64,000 nt of DNA from Lactuca virosa (Eukaryota; Streptophyta; Magnoliopsida; Asterales; Asteraceae): positions 73,319,434-73,383,433 of the forward strand of contig CAKMRJ010005745.1 of the NCBI GenBank assembly GCA_928212115.1. Reading direction: 5' to 3'. The number at the start of each line of letters is the position of its first letter. The first letter of the stretch is position 1. A model generated the notes under the pieces. The model saw only the letters and a program-made list of their open reading frames with translations, was not told the origin of the DNA and did no database searches. Positions 32,030 through 46,120 of this stretch are shown piece by piece. A program made the translations under genes and the position numbers.

Positions 32030-35000
32030 ATGCGAGTATTTTTGTTTCATTTGATCCTCTCGCTCCCAAGTGAATCCAGGTCCCCGCTTGGCATTCCAGC
32101 GAACCTTCACTATTGGTATGTGACTTTGTTTCGTTCGTTTGACTTCCCTGTCCATGATTTCTACTGGCTCTTCCACAAAGTTAAATACTCTCTTTTATCT
32201 CGATTTCATCGAGTGGAATCACAAGAGTCTCGTCGGATAGACACTTCTTTAGATTTGACACGTGGAAGACAGAGTGTACGTTGCTAAGTTCTTGTGGTAG
32301 ACGGAGTTTGTAAGCTACTGGGACGATTCTAGCAAGAATCTTGAATGGCCCTATGTACCTTGGATTTAGTTTTCCACACTTTCCAAAGCGTATCATGCCC
32401 TTCCAAGGTGAGTCCTTCAACAGAACGCGATCACCCACCTGGAATTCCAAGGGTTTTCGTCTCTTGTCTGCGTAGCTCTTTTGTCTGTCTCTAGAGGCTT
32501 TCAGTCGTTCTCAGATTTGGACGATATTTTCTATGGTTTCTCGAATGATTTCTGAGCCAGTGAGAGTGCTATCAGGGACCTGCCCTTTATCTAGTTGTGT
32601 GTCACCCACTTCTGCCCAGCACAGAGGGGATCATCACTTACGGCCATAAAGGGCTTCGAATGGGGCAGCCTTGATGCTAGAGTGGTAGCTATTGTTGTAT
32701 GAAAACTCGACAAGTGGCAAATGGGTATCCCATGCTTTACAAAAATCGATCACACAGGCTCTCAACATGTCTTCTAGTGTTTGTATAGTTCTCTCACTCT
32801 GCCCGTCGGTTTGTGGATGGTAGGATGTACTCATGTCCAGCCTAGTTCCCAGAGATTTCTGTAATGACTGCCAAAATCATGAGGTGAATCTACTGTCTCT
32901 ATCCGTGATAATAGATATGGGCACACCATTCAGTCGCACTATCTCTTTGATGTAAGTTCGAGTCATTTCTCCATTTTGTATGTTTCCTTTATTGGCAGGA
33001 AGTGGGCGGACTTGGTTAATCTGTCGACGATCACCCAAATGGTGTCATGACCACCCGATGTCGTGGGTAACTTGGTAATGAAATCCATCGTAATCTGCTC
33101 CCATTTCAACTCAGGTATCTCGGGCTGTTGAAGTAAACCTGAGGGCTTTTGATACTCTACCTTGACATTGGCACAAGTTAGGCACGTGCCCATGTAGGTA
33201 GCAATCTCGGCTTTCATGTTTGGCCACCAATAGAGTTTCTTGAGATCCAAATACATCTTATCTAAACCTGAGTGAACAGAGTATCGAGTTTTGTGGGCTT
33301 CATTCATGACAACATCTCTATAGCCACCAAACTTCGGTGTCCAGATCCGATTTATGAAATAATGAACTCTGTCACCCTTGATTTCTAAATTCTTCTCCAT
33401 TCCTCTTAAGGCTTCATCTGCCACATTATCCGGCTTCAAGGCTTCTAACTGAGCCTCTTTGATCTATGTGGACAGATATGAATGGATTGTCATGGTCAAT
33501 GCCTTCACTCTACGACCTGAGTACTCCTTTCGACTAAGGGCATCTGCTACTATGTTGGTTTTGCCGGGATGATAGCGAATTTCGCATTCGTAATCATTGA
33601 GTAGTTCTACCCCTCGTCGCTGCCTCATGTTAAGTTCTTTCTGATCGAAGATGTGTTGGAGGCTTTTGTGGTCAGTGAAAATAGTGCACTTGGTAGCATA
33701 CAGGTAATGTCTCCAGAATTTTAGTGCAAAGACTACGACTCCCAACTCGAGATCATGAGTGGTGCAGTTGACTTCGTGTGTATTTAGCTGTCTCGAGGCA
33801 TAAGCAATAACCTTTCCTCACTGCATAAGCACACAGCCTAGTCCCTGATTGGATGCATCACTGTATACTACGAAGTCTTCTGTCCCTTATGGAAGAGACA
33901 AGATATGTGTGTTGCACAGTGCTTGCTTCAATGTTTGGAATGCAACGTCTTGTTTCTTTCCCTAACTAAAATTTACACCCTTTTGAGTCAGGGTGGTGAG
34001 AAGTTTAGCGATTCGGGAGAAGTTTTGTATGAATCTGTGGTAATAGCCAACAAGTCCTAAAAATTGGAGGATCTCTGTTGGCGTTGTGGGGGATGACTAG
34101 TTCTCGATCGCTTTTATTTTGGAAGGGTCCACGTGTATTCCTTCTTCGATGACTACGCGACCAAGGAAGTTTACCTTCCTAATCCAAAACTCGCACTTTG
34201 AGAATTTAGCATAAATCTTTTCCGCCCTTAAGGTTTCTGTGACTTGTCTCAGGTGTTGGCTATGATCTTCCTTACTTTGTGAGTAAATGAGTATATCATC
34301 TATGAACACTATCACAAATTTGTCTATGAAGGGACGGCACACCCGATTCATTAGGTCCATGAATACTGCGGGTGCGTTTGTTAGACCAAAGGGCATTACT
34401 ATAAACTCGTAGTGACCATAACGAGTTCAGAATGCTGCTTTGGGAACATCATTATCATGGACTCGTAATTGGTGATACCTAGATCTCAAATCAATCTTAG
34501 AAAAGTAACTGGCTCCTTAGAGTTGATCGAAGAGGTCGTCTATTCGTGTAAGAGGGTATCGGTTTCTAATGGTAAGTTTGTTCAGCTCGCGGTAATCTAT
34601 GCACATTCATAAAGACCCATCCTTCTTCTTAACGAACAAGACCGGTGCTCCCCAGGGTGAGAAGCTCGGTCGAATGAATCCCTTACTTAGCAGTTCGTTT
34701 AATTGGCTGGATAATTCTTGCATCTCTGCTGGTGCTAGGCGATACGGGGATTTGGCTACGGGGGTAGCTCCAGGAATCAAGTCGATTCAGAACTTGACTT
34801 GGCGCTCAGGAGGAACTCCTGGAAGATCTTCATGGAAGATATTAGAAAAATTACAGACTTTGGGAATGCTCTCGAGGTCTTTTACTTCTTGTTTTTCATT
34901 GACAACATGGGCTAGGAATGCATGACACTCTTTTCGCAGGTATTTTTGGGCTTTGATTCAAGATATGATGCGAAGGTTCGAACTGAGTTTGTTGCCGTAG

Positions 35001-35400
35001 ATAACGAGGGCTTTGCCATTTGGCAGATTGAGGTGAATGGATTTTTCGTAGCATAGAATATCAGCACGGTTAGGACTTAACCAATCCATGTCGATAATGA
35101 CGTCGAAGCTTATTATGGAGACCGGCATAAGGTCAATTGAGAAAGGGTAGTCGTTTAGAGTGAGGGTACAGTCTATGAATATGTTATTAGTGCTTTCTTT
35201 CTTCCCGTTAGCCATTTCGACTGTGAATGTTTCGTTTAGTGATTGTGGTTTGTATTTGAGTAAGTGTTTGAATTTGTGGCTAATGAAACTCCTATCCGCA
35301 CCACTATCAAAGAGAATACATGCATAAGAGTTATCGAGGAGGAACGTACCCGTGACTACGGTAAAATCCGCTACTGCCTCCTCCTGACCCATTTCTAGCA
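32030..35400 (-). pseudogene. pol of gypsy element C: protease, RT, RNase H, integrase, chromodomain-like tail
   Basis: Reading right to left: protease with ILFDSGADRSF (35330-35280); RT with MPFGLTNAPAVFMDLMNR and VIVFIDDILIY, the FIDD catalytic box (34396-34260); RNase H with TDHKSLQHIF (33690-33640) and the HPGKTNIVADALSRK end (33580-33530). Integrase follows with its H-H-C-C zinc finger (HKTRYSVH...CLTC), MDFITKL, TDRDSRF, and HPQTDGQSERTIQTLE with the catalytic Glu (33439-32634). Next are the GDRVLLK region and the start of the chromodomain-like tail (32450-32030). Stops and frameshifts separate these blocks, so no polyprotein is made. Domain order fits Ty3/gypsy (integrase last). Confidence 0.9.
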
Positions 35401-36554
35401 CTCTTCCTGTGTTTCCAGCATTTCTTGCTTTAGGGAAATCTCTCTTGTAGTGCCCTATCTCACCACACCCATAACAGACTTGACCTACTCCAGCTCCAGG
35501 GGCCTGAGCATTAGGTTGCGTTGGTGTCTTGCAAAAACGGGCAGTATGCTCCTTCTTGTTGTAGTTGGCGCATTGCATTTCCCGACAAGGCCCGTGGTGG
35601 TGGAAATTGCATTTGTTGCACAGTGGGAGGTTTCCAACATAACGGTTGGGAGGTGTTGGTGCAGGAGGAACAGCAGCAGGAATGGTAGCAGCGTGGACTG
35701 CCACTGTTTGCTGTCTCTTTGAGGGCTCCTGCGAATATTGGCCCTTTCTTTTGTTCCAGTGCTTTTTTTCCACCACTCTCCTTGGGCTGCTTGGGAATAA
35801 CCGTGATGGAGCCTTGGCGATCTCCATGATCCACTAGAGTCTGTGCCAGACGCTTGGCACTATCGAAGGTAAGTGAATTGGCAGCAAGAATGTTTCCTTG
35901 AGTCGGGGGTGTCAATCCCCATATGTATCTCTCTACTTTATTGCTCTCCGGGGTGACCATCCAGGGACATAGAAGAGCCAGGTCACTGAACCTAGCTGTG
36001 TAAGCAGCGATATCGGAGTCCTTCATCTTCAGACTCCAGAGCTCTTCCTCTAGCTTTTGCATCTCGCCCCTCGGGCAGTATTCAGCTAGCATAAGCTCCT
36101 TCAAGTTGTCCCAGCTCATGGCATTGGCTACTGAAAGAGTCAATGACTTGACTTGGCTGTTCCACCATGATAGGGCTCTGTCTGTGAAAGTGCATGCTGC
36201 AAATTTTACTTTGCTGGCTTCAGGGCATGCATAAATCTCGAATACTGATTCGATCTTCTCGAACTAGCGTGTTAAAGCAATGACACCTCCAGTGCCATCG
36301 AAGGATTTGGGTGTAGCGTTGGTGAATTCCTTGTAAGAACACTCCTTTGGGTGTCCATGACTATCACCTTGGTTAGAAGGATTGGAACCACTACCCGCCC
36401 CACTGGTATCACTTGCGTGGATATGAGTCATGGTGGCTGCCACCGCGGCGGTTACTGCTGCTTGGAAGACTGCAGGATCATACTGAGGAGGTTGTGGCGT
36501 TGGTGGATTTGTCGAAGTGTTGTTTTTCTTCCTGTTGGACTTCTTTGGATCCAT
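35401..36554 (-). pseudogene. gag of gypsy element C
   Basis: ATG at 36554 (MDPKKSNRKK). A Thr/Pro/Gln/Ala-rich head is followed by the retrotransposon Gag core (AEYCPRGEMQKLEEELWSLK, AYTARFSDLALLCP, VERYIWGL; 36143-35850), a basic linker, and two knuckles near 35590-35440. The second reads CYGCGEIGHYKRDF, its last Cys replaced by Phe. The frame shifts at about 36250 and again near 35820. Confidence 0.88.
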
Positions 36555-37472
36555 ATTTCTCTAAAATGATTTAAGAGAAAATGATGATAAGTCCTCTATA
36601 TTGGTCATGAGTCAGGTGATAATGAACAAGATATATCTTATCCTGACTGTTACAATGTTATATTAAGCGATTTATAGTGGAAGTCTACTAATGTAAGTAA
36701 GCAATCGCCAACTTCGTTTTATAGCAACACTTTGTAAAGAATTTGTATAACGTGACTCATATTGGGTCCCCCCTATAACCACCTAGTGTATACAAATTAT
36801 ATATATCTAAAACTAAATAGGCATTCGAATGTGCGACTCTACTCTAAGTCCACAACCAAACAAGGAACAGGAAGTAAAGCTAAGTCACACATTCTAAGTC
36901 CATAAAATCTCAATTATATATAACTTTGGCATATACACCTAGTAATTATAGGCCTACCAGCAAGGGTTCTTTCTTTACTCATGTTCGATTCTAGTAAGAA
37001 GGCCCTTTATCAAATCTTAGTATACATATAACTATCGATGCCTAAATGTTGTAGTGCTAGTGTTTAATGTGCCAAAATACTCCTATAGTGTTTTAATTTC
37101 ATCTTTGGTTCTAAAGTTTCTCTTGTTGGTATTGTTGGTAAGTTTTAGACTTGTTGCAACACTACCGTCACTCCCAAACACATGTTGGTCGTATCTCAAA
37201 TAAATATAGTTGATCTGGCTATATTTATCCCAGATATGACTACATAACTATTCAGGTTTAACTGCAGTGTCCAACCTCTAAATACTTTTGTATAGTTCTT
37301 TCTGTGGTACTGTTTCTGGTATATATGTATGTTAGTATACTTCTTATAAAATACTTATATTTTAAAAGTATACTTTTAGTCAGAGCACTTCGGCCCCATT
37401 GTGTTTATAGTTGTATATCTTTGGAAGGTTTGATATACTTAGTTCACTATAAACAATGCTTTGATACGAATC
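36555..37472 (-). other. 5' leader of element C with conserved-loop hairpin
   Basis: Non-coding, 918 bp. A hairpin at about 36794-36924 pairs TTATATATA and GAATGTGCGACT with TATATATAA and AGTCACACATTC around the loop CCACAACCAAACAAGGAAC. Next to the LTR, GCTTTGATACGAATC is a mutated primer-binding-site complement. Confidence 0.75.
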
Positions 37473-39502
37473 TGTCACACCCCCAAACCGGAACGACGGA
37501 AACGTTCAGGGGAAGAGGACATCATGTACAGTATCACAACATTTGTATAATAACAATCAAAGCAAACACAACCATTACATTGATAGAATATAGGATTTAC
37601 ATCTGTTCGATACATTTTTTGTATGACATCAAAATGTATAACAAAAGTATAAAAGACGCGACTCTAAACGCTCCGTCTTCTCAAAACCCGTGGGTATACC
37701 TGTCTACAGGTTCCCTGAGAATACAAGTGGTTTTGAAAGTGTATCAACATTTAAGTTGGTGAGTTCATAAGCATGTTTTTTCAACGGAAAGCTTGTCTTT
37801 GTTCTTTGAAATCATTAGTATGTTTCTCCAGAAAATCCAATATTTTCTTTAGTAATGAAAAGTAGTCTTAGACCATAAGACCAAAGTGTATGTTTGTTAC
37901 TGTACTCTGAATTAGTATATGTAGTACTAGTGTACTTGATACTAGGAAAGTAGTGTATTGTAGTAATGTTTGTTATGAAACTTTTGATATGACTAGTGAC
38001 CTCTACGACGTTCTTCAGGCGTCGGAATGTTATGACATTTGTCACCCCAGGCCTGCCGGCCTAACTGTAGCTAACAGTTTAGGTGTGAGGTTGTCAATCC
38101 CATATAGATCTATACATAAACTCACGCTCTCCCTCTAGGAGACTCTGGTTATATTGTACATGATTTAGAACCGGTACCCTGATGGGTACCCCGAAGTGAT
38201 GCCTCACAACCCTGTATTTACTAGTTTACGTGTAGTGTTGTAGTGTTCTCTTGTACTTAAAAATTGTATGTATCAATTCCTAGTATTGTACTTTGTAATG
38301 TAAAATAATTATACTTAAATAATTATTTAGTAGTGAATCCTTGAAGTATTGTAATCTAGTAGTGTTCCATAAAATATACCTATTATAGTTTAAAAGTACG
38401 TTCTTGTATCATGTTTTGTACTTGGTAAAATAGTGTAATGATCCCCAAACTATACCTATTATAATTTGTATGTATGTTCTGTGATGTATTGAAAATCTTT
38501 GTAATTTATCTGCATGTGTAAATCGGTAATAAAAGGTTCGAATATAGTTTCCCTTTTTGCTCGAGATGTTACCAAAGGGATTAAAATATATAAAAATATA
38601 TATTTTGATAACTGTAGTGATAAAACGGTCTGAAATCGTTTGAATATTAACACAAGAGTCATTGTGTTTTGCTTGTATCCCCCCCTTAAAAACATTGAAA
38701 ACAATGAAAATGTAGGGGTATGAACTCACCTCTAGTGCGTTTGAGTCGGTATAGTGGAACTTGTAGAGATGATCATCGGGCTAGCGTACGTGGAATGAAC
38801 GTTTTCCTAATATTATTTAAGCACGCAATCGTATTTAAATTAGTGAAACAATTAATTAAAATGTTAGACAACACTCAATTTATGTAAGGAATTATTACCG
38901 AGAATGATTTAGAGTGTTGATGAGGGTTTTCGGTCTAGCCTTCACCGAAATCCTTGATTTCGGTCGTAAACCCTCAACCGAGAATCAGATTATCAGTCTT
39001 ATGGTGTTTTCGGTTGGAAACTCGTTTTTCGGTTGGGAACATGTTTTCGGTCAGATGAAGATTTGGAGATTGTTCTTGGTGTTCTTGGTGTTCCTGGTGA
39101 AAATATGAAGATTTGAAGCATTTTTCTTGAAGATTGAAGAGTTCTTGGATGATACTTGAGAGCAAAACGGAAGTGATTTCGAGTGAAAAAGTGAAGAAAT
39201 GACTTATTTTTCGAGGAAAAATACTTTACCGATTGGGTTTTCGGCCGTAAAAAGGTTCTCGGCCGAAAACGGTTTGCTGTCTGAGAGTTCTCGGTCGAAA
39301 AGGGGGTTTTCGGTGAGAGGGTTCTTGGTTTCACGAGAAAAACTTTGATTTCTGAGAGCATTTTATTCAAAATACTTATATAAAAACATCATTTATGAAT
39401 TGAATCGTGTTTTAACCCTTATAATCATAACAAAATCAACAAAATTAGAATTTTATCGAAGGGTTTGAATTTTATTGACTTGAAAAATATCGGGTTGTTA
39501 CA
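37473..39502 (-). repeat. LTR shared by element C (5' LTR) and element B (3' LTR)
   Basis: 2030 bp, TGTCACACCC...GGTTGTTACA. On its left is the primer-site end of internal region C; on its right is TTATCCCCCTGTTAAAGGG, the polypurine-tract complement of a second internal region. One LTR thus serves two elements. It lacks the ~250-bp tandem-repeat block of the left LTR. Confidence 0.88.
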
Positions 39503-41380
39503 TTATCCCCCTGTTAAAGGGAATTTCGTCCCGAAATTCTTTCTATAGAGAGTAGCCTACGGACTAGGGAAAAAGATGCGGGTATTTTTGTTTCATTTGA
39601 TCCTCTCGCTCCCAAATGAATTCAGGTCCCTGCTTGGCATTCCAGCGAACCTTCACTATTGGTATGCGACTTTGTTTCGTTCGTTTGACTTCCATGTCCA
39701 TGATTTCTACTGGCACTTCCACAAAGTTAAGACTCTCGTTTATCTCGATTTTATCGAGTGGAATAACAAGAGTCTCGTCGGATAGACACTTCTTTAGATT
39801 TGACACGTGGAAGACAGAGTGTACGTTGCTAAGTTCATGTGGTAGACGGAGTTTGTAAGCTACTGGGCCGATTCTAGCAAGAATCTCGAATGACCCTATG
39901 TACATTGGATTTAGTTTTCCACGCTTTCCAAAGCGTATCATGCCCTTCCAAGGTGAGACCTTCAATAGAACGCGGTCACCCACCTAGAATTCCAACGGTT
40001 TTCGTCTTTTCTCTGCGTAGCTCTTTTGTCTGTCTCTAGAGGCTTTCAGTCGCTCTCAGATTTGGACGATCTTTTCTGTGGTTTCTTGAATGATTTCTGG
40101 GCTAGTGAGAGTGCTATCAGGGACTTGCCCTTTAGCTAGCTGTGTGTCACCCACTTCTGCCTAGCACAGAGGGGATCTGCACTTACGACCATAAAGGGCT
40201 TCGAATGGGGCATCCTTGATGCTAGAGTGGTAGCTATTGTTGTATGAAAACTCGACAAGTGGCAAATGGGTATCCCATGCTTTACAAAAATCGATCACAC
40301 AGACTCTCAGTATGTCTTCTAGTGTTTGTATAGTTCTCTCACTCTGCCCGTCGGTTTGTGGATGGTAGGCTGTACTCATGTCCAGCCTAGTTCCCAGAGA
40401 TTTCTATAATGACTACCAAAATCGCGAGGTGAATCTACTGTCTCTATCCGAGATAATAGATATGGGCACACCATGCAGTCGTACTATCTCTTTGATGTAA
40501 GTTCGAGTCATTTCTCCATTTTGTCCGTTTCCTTTATTGGCAGGAAGTGGGCGAACTTGGTTAATCTGTCGACGATCACCCAAATGGTGTCATGACCACC
40601 CGATGTCTTGGGTAACTTGGTAATGAAATCCATTGTAATTCAATCCCACTTCCACTCAGGTATCTCGGGCTGTTGAAGTAAACCTGAGGGCTTTTGATAC
40701 TCTACCTTGACTTTGGCACAAGTTAGGCACTTGCCCATGTAGGTAGCAATCTCGACTTTCATGTTTGGCCACCAATAGAGTTTCTTGAGATCCAGATACA
40801 TCTTATATGAACCTGGGTGAAAAGAGTATCGAGTTTTGTGGGCTTCATTGATGACAACATCTCTGTATCCACCAAACTTCGGTGTCCTGATCCGATTCAT
40901 GAAATAACGAACTCTGTCACCCTTGATTTCTAAATTCTTCTCCATTCCTCTTAAGGCTTCATCTGCCACATTATCCGGCTTCAAGGCTTCTAACTGAGTC
41001 TCTTTGATCTGTGTGGACAGATGTGAATGGATTGTCATGGTTAGTGCCTTCACCCTACGACCTGAGTACTCTTTTTGACTAAGGGAATCTGCTACTACGT
41101 TGGCTTTACCAGGATGATAGCGAGTTTCACATTCGTAATCATTGAGTAGTTCTACCCATCGTCACTGCCTCATGTTAAGTTCTTTCTGATCGAAGATGTG
41201 TTGGAGGATTTTGTGGTCGGCGAAATTAGTGCACTTGGTACCATACTGGTAATGTCTCAAGATTTTTAGTGCAAAGACTACGACTCCCAACTCGAGATCA
41301 TGAGTGGTGTAATTGACTTCATTTGTCTTTAGCTGTCTCGAGGCATAGGCAATAACCTTTCCTCGCTGCATAAGCACACA
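39503..41380 (-). pseudogene. Truncated gypsy element B: RNase H and integrase only
   Basis: Parallel to 32030-33820 of element C and highly similar: RNase H end (41380-41050), integrase zinc finger HKTRYSFHPG...CLTC (40870-40700), catalytic core HPQTDGQSERTIQTLE (40360-40310), GDRVLLK segment, and a chromodomain-like tail (IPIVKVRWNAKQGPEFIWE, about 39640-39580). It breaks off abruptly at 41380 within RNase H, after the word AAGCACACA, and joins copia-type DNA. Several stops are present. Confidence 0.88.
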
Positions 41381-43935
41381 ATATAATTTCCCAATATTAT
41401 TTTCAAAAAATAACAATTTCTCCAAATTAAATACAAAGAGTTGGATATATTTATTAATAATTGAATTCTTAATAAATAAACAATAAGTGACAACTTGCTA
41501 AAGGTGTGACCCTATATGATCATATGTTATTATCAAACATCATTCTAAAATAATTCTTGAGTATATATATATATATATATATCCAACAATAAATATATCA
41601 TTTACTCATATCTAATGGTGACGAGTCTTTAGAAGATCATGATGAGCCTATAGTCTATTAGGAAGCCATGACAGGCATAAAGTTGCTAAGTGGAAAGAGG
41701 CTATTGAAAAATACCATTTACTCACATCTAATGATGATGAGTCTTTGGAAGATAATGATGAGCCTATGGCCTACTAAGAAGCCATGATAGGCATAAATTT
41801 TGCTAAGTGGAAAGAGGCTATTGAAAGCAGGATGTAATCCATGTATGATAATCAACTACGAGACTTGGTTGATCAATCACCTGGTTGTAAAGCAATTAGG
41901 TTAAAATACGTCTTCAAGAAGAAGACTAACATGGAAAGGAAGTTACACATATAAAATCGAACTGATGATAAAAGGGTTACATGCAAAATCATGGTGTAGA
42001 TTGACAAATAGATGTAAATTAAAACTTTTTTCTTTAATGAAAGTTTCATTGATGATGTGTTTATGACATAACCTAGGGTTTTGTACACTCCAAGCATCCT
42101 AATAGAGCATGCAAGCTATAGATGGCCATTTATAGACTCAAAAAAGTATCTCAAAGTTAGAATCGCTAATTTGATGAGAAAATCAAAGAGTTTAGTCTTG
42201 TCAAGAATGAAGATCAAGAATGCATATATGTTGGGGATAGTAGAGAAATGTAGTCTTCCTTATTTTGTATTTTGATGACATAGTCCTCTTGAAAAAACAA
42301 TGTCCTTACTTTTGAAAGTGTAAAATTTTTGCTAGGAAATTTCCTTTCTATAAATGACACGGGAGAGTCATCACAAATACTTTGCATCAAGAGTTATAAA
42401 GATAAATATAAATCTCTAAGTAGGTTAAGCCAAAGCACATACATCAATAAGATCTTAAAGAGATTCAAGATAGAAGACTCCAAAAGGGTATATACCTATT
42501 CAACATGGTTTAGGGCTCAAAAAACTCAACGTCTAGTTCTAATTAGGAGCTGGATAGAATCACTCAAGTCTTTTGTTCTTAGGTTGTGGGATCGATAATG
42601 TATTCCATGTTATGAGCATGAAGAATTGATATAACGTTAATCCTAACATGACTCACTAAATGGAGGTCAAGAACATTCTCAAATATTTGAGACGAACAAA
42701 AGACACATTCTTGATCTTTGGATATTAGAAGGAGCTCAGTGTAAACGGTTACACTTATTCAAGCTCCCAAGCTGATAGAGAGGATTATTACTTATAGTCA
42801 GGATTTGTGTTCTAAGTGAACAAAAATATGGGTGACTTGGAGGAGTTCCAACCAAGATATCGCAATTGATTCGATAAAAAAAGATATATTACAACTAATG
42901 GAGTTGAAAAGGAGGCTATATGGATGAAGAAGTTCATAAGATATCTCGATTAGGTCATACAAGAACACATAATATATACTTATAAAATATTGCAAGGTTT
43001 TCGAGAGAAAACATTATCCTTAATAGAGTTGCAACAGATTGGATTTGGTTGGATTACATTTATTTTTAGTTTCTTTGAGGTTTTGGGAACTAATATAGTA
43101 TGTACTTTATCTGTTATAAGGATTATTATGTATAAATCATAACATATGTTGGGAGAAATTATTTTTGTTAGTGCATTACCGTGTTCAATTTTCATGTTTA
43201 TTTACTTCCCTGAATACTAGTTTATTCAGAATCTCCATAGACGATCATTCTTCATGGAAGTAACTAATAAATAACCACTGATGTGAGTTGTTAATTGATT
43301 ATACATAGAAATGGATATTATATATAGATGTATCCACACTCACATGTACTTAATAGAGAACAAATATTGGAGTAACTCATACTTAGAGATTAATTCATTT
43401 AATATTCAAAAGTAATTCTAGGATTGTAATATCTTATGTCCTTGAAATGGAGATACATAACTTTCTCGACTTACAGTCTGTTATGCTTTGGTGTTCTCCA
43501 ACACTATCTGTAACTAGTAGTCATACATGGAACAATAAAATGTGGCATGATGAGTAGGTGAGGTCTATCTAGTCTGTATTTATTTGTTCATTCTGACCTA
43601 TGGTAGAAGTGATATACACGGGCTCTTTGATGATTCAGCGTTGGCAATGAAAGTATGGACATACTCAATCTATATTGACATTAGATCAATTATGCAATTT
43701 GCTATGGCGAACCATGAATCTCTATAAAGAAACAGAATAATGAACGTTTGAAATTGATGAGATTCTATGTCTCATGTTCATCAGGATACCTAGAACAAAT
43801 GGATATTTAATCATTTATCTAAATTATTGGATCATAGCTTAAGGTTATGATCTCAGTACTTGTCTTGGATGACATATCCTATGTAGTTTTTGGAATACGA
43901 CTATATAGTTGTTATGAAATATACAAGTGGGAGTA
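41381..43935 (+). pseudogene. Decayed copia element F, RT and RNase H remains
   Basis: Plus-strand translation gives copia RT landmarks in order: MYDNQLRDLVDQSPGCKAI (41845-41900), VFKKKTNM (41907-41930), YVDD-region trace before CCTCTTG (42270), and LSQSTYINKILKRFKIEDSK (42428-42487). These are followed by a degraded RNase H. Many stops and frameshifts. It ends in the polypurine tract ACAAGTGGGAGTA (43923-43935) and an LTR start. Upstream parts are lost at the junction with element B. Confidence 0.82.
41601..41826. repeat. ~116-bp tandem duplication in element F
   Basis: TTTACTCATATCTAATGG at 41601 and TTTACTCACATCTAATGA at 41717 begin two diverged copies of the same coding segment (DDESLEDNDEPM-type, then AKWKEAIE). 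Confidence 0.8.
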
Positions 43936-44415
43936 TGTTAGAGATATGCACACTGACATACTAAGTCAGTGGCACTGGTAATAAATATATAGACATATTG
44001 GGTTACACATCCAAAAACACGAAATAAATAAATATATGGACTTGTTTATTATTTATTAATACTGATGGTTTAATTATAAATTTAAAGAGAGGGAATTATT
44101 TTATAGTAAGTAAAAAGGTTTAAATTAGACAGATAAATCTATTAAGTTAAATGCCTTAATTAGATAATTACTTAATTTAAACTAAACTTAGAAAAGAAGA
44201 AAATCACTAGAGATTGTGCAAGTACAAAAGAAATGCCAATCATTAAGAGAACCTAGTGAGTCTTGAAACAATATCTCTTCCCCTCTCATTCTCTTCTCGG
44301 TTATAAACCCCCTGAGTGGGTTTACAATGGATATAAACTCGAGTGACTTTATGACACAAACCCTAGTTGGGGTTTTTTAAGGTTTGAATATTTTGTTGCT
44401 TGAATTGTTTCTCTG
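43936..44415 (+). repeat. LTR of copia element F, left part
   Basis: Starts TGTTAGAGATATGCACACTG right after the polypurine tract. Interrupted at 44415 by gypsy element A; it should continue at 57479. Confidence 0.7.
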
Positions 44416-46083
44416 TGTCACACCCCCAAACCGGAACGGCGAAAACATTTGAGGGCGGATGACGTCATGTACAGTATCACAACAATTGAATAATAGTAAT
44501 CAAAGCACAACAACCACTACATTGATAAAGTATAGTTTTTACATATGTGTTTATATCAATGTATACTTGACATCAAAAGTATATAGCAAAAACTAAAAGA
44601 CGTGAATGTAATGCTCCGTCTTCTCAAAACCTGTGTGGATACCTGTTTACTGATTTCCTGAGAATACAAGTAGTTTTGAAAATAGTGTCAACAATTCAGT
44701 TGGTGAGTTCATAAGTATTTTTGTATTTGAAATCTCATTGGTTTCTTGAAAATGTACGTGTTTCCTCCCAGAAAATCCTATATTTTCTGTTGTAAAAGAA
44801 CTGTAGTCTTAATACCTTAAAACTGAAATTTATTAGTATTGTTATTCTCTGAAATAGTATATCGTAGTTTTATTATTAAATAAAACAGTGTGAAAATGAA
44901 TGTTTCTCTGAAATGTAAGTTTCTCTGTAATATAAAATAGTATGTTGTAAATGTACTTGTATGAAAACCCTGTAAATGTATGTACCTGGATTAACCAGCT
45001 GTAATGTAAAATACTGTATTGTTGTTTTATTATTTAATAAAACTATATAAAGTTGTTTACGTATTCATACACTAATCGTATATTCAATACCAAATTGTGA
45101 GTTATTATAACCATGTTTGATGACCTAATATGGCCTGAATACGACATTTTTCAGGCGTCGGAAATGGTACGACATTTGTCACCCCAGGCCTGCTGGCCTA
45201 ACTGTAGCTAATAGTTTAGGTGCGAGATTGTCAGTCCTGTATAGATCTATACACAAGTGTCACGCTTTCCCTCAATGAGACTCTGGTTATAATTTCAGGT
45301 TTTGGTTGGTACTTAGATAAGTACATGAAGTATGTCTCACAAAGCTATATCGACGGTTACATGTAGAATAATGAAAAGTCACTTTGTAATGGATAAACTG
45401 TATCTATATTTCATAAACTATACCTATTATAGTTTATATGTTTGTTGCTATTGTATTGTAACCTGAACTGCATAAAATAGTACGTATGTTCCATCAACTA
45501 TACCTATTATAGTTTATATGTTTTGTTCTTAATGAATTGAAAACCTTTGTATTATTAACGATTTTGCAAGTTTGAAGTCGTAATTCCGTGATAAAGATAT
45601 TCCGTGAAGTTTAACATTTATGTCCAAATGGTAATAAAATAAATTGTAAAAATATTCTTTTGTTAGCATGTTTAAATATTTTTATACTTATATATATATC
45701 TATTATATATATATATATATAGATATATATATCTATATATCTATATATATTAGGTTTAGGTTCTAGGGAACACAAAAAACCCTAAAATCAAAAAAATGCC
45801 TAAAAAATACTTAGAGATCACACAAAACTTTTTTTTTAATTTTTTATGAAAAAAGCGCAACTCTTAATAGGAAATCGCTGAAAAATTTTTTTGAAAAAAA
45901 ACCAATTTTTTTTATAAAATAAAACAAAATTGATTTTTTATTTTTTTTCAGCGATTTTATACTAAAAGCTGCGATTTTTCTATAAAAAAATGAAAAAAAA
46001 AGTCTTGTGATCTCTAAGTATTTTTTTATGCATTTTATGAGTTAGGATTTTTTTAGGGTTTTTTTTTTTTCCAAATAACAATT

Positions 46084-46120
<37 letters not shown>

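Larger units (their letters stand above)
21906..39502 (-). mobile_element. Ty3/gypsy chromovirus element C, split by copia element G
   Basis: 3' LTR 21906-24187, polypurine tract 24188 on, internal region to 37472, 5' LTR 37473-39502. Removing element G (24259-32024 plus one 5-bp duplication) leaves about 9.8 kb. The order on the minus strand is leader, gag, protease, RT, RNase H, integrase with chromodomain-like tail, as in Tekay/Del chromoviruses. The right LTR does not end the repeat: a second internal region (element B) continues from it. The five bases before the left end are TTTTC. Confidence 0.88.

Noticed and set aside
41433..41587. GTTGGATATAT...ATATATCCAAC as a possible small TIR element or LTR
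   Set aside because: Inverted ends are only 11 A/T-rich bases next to a TA microsatellite; no target duplication.
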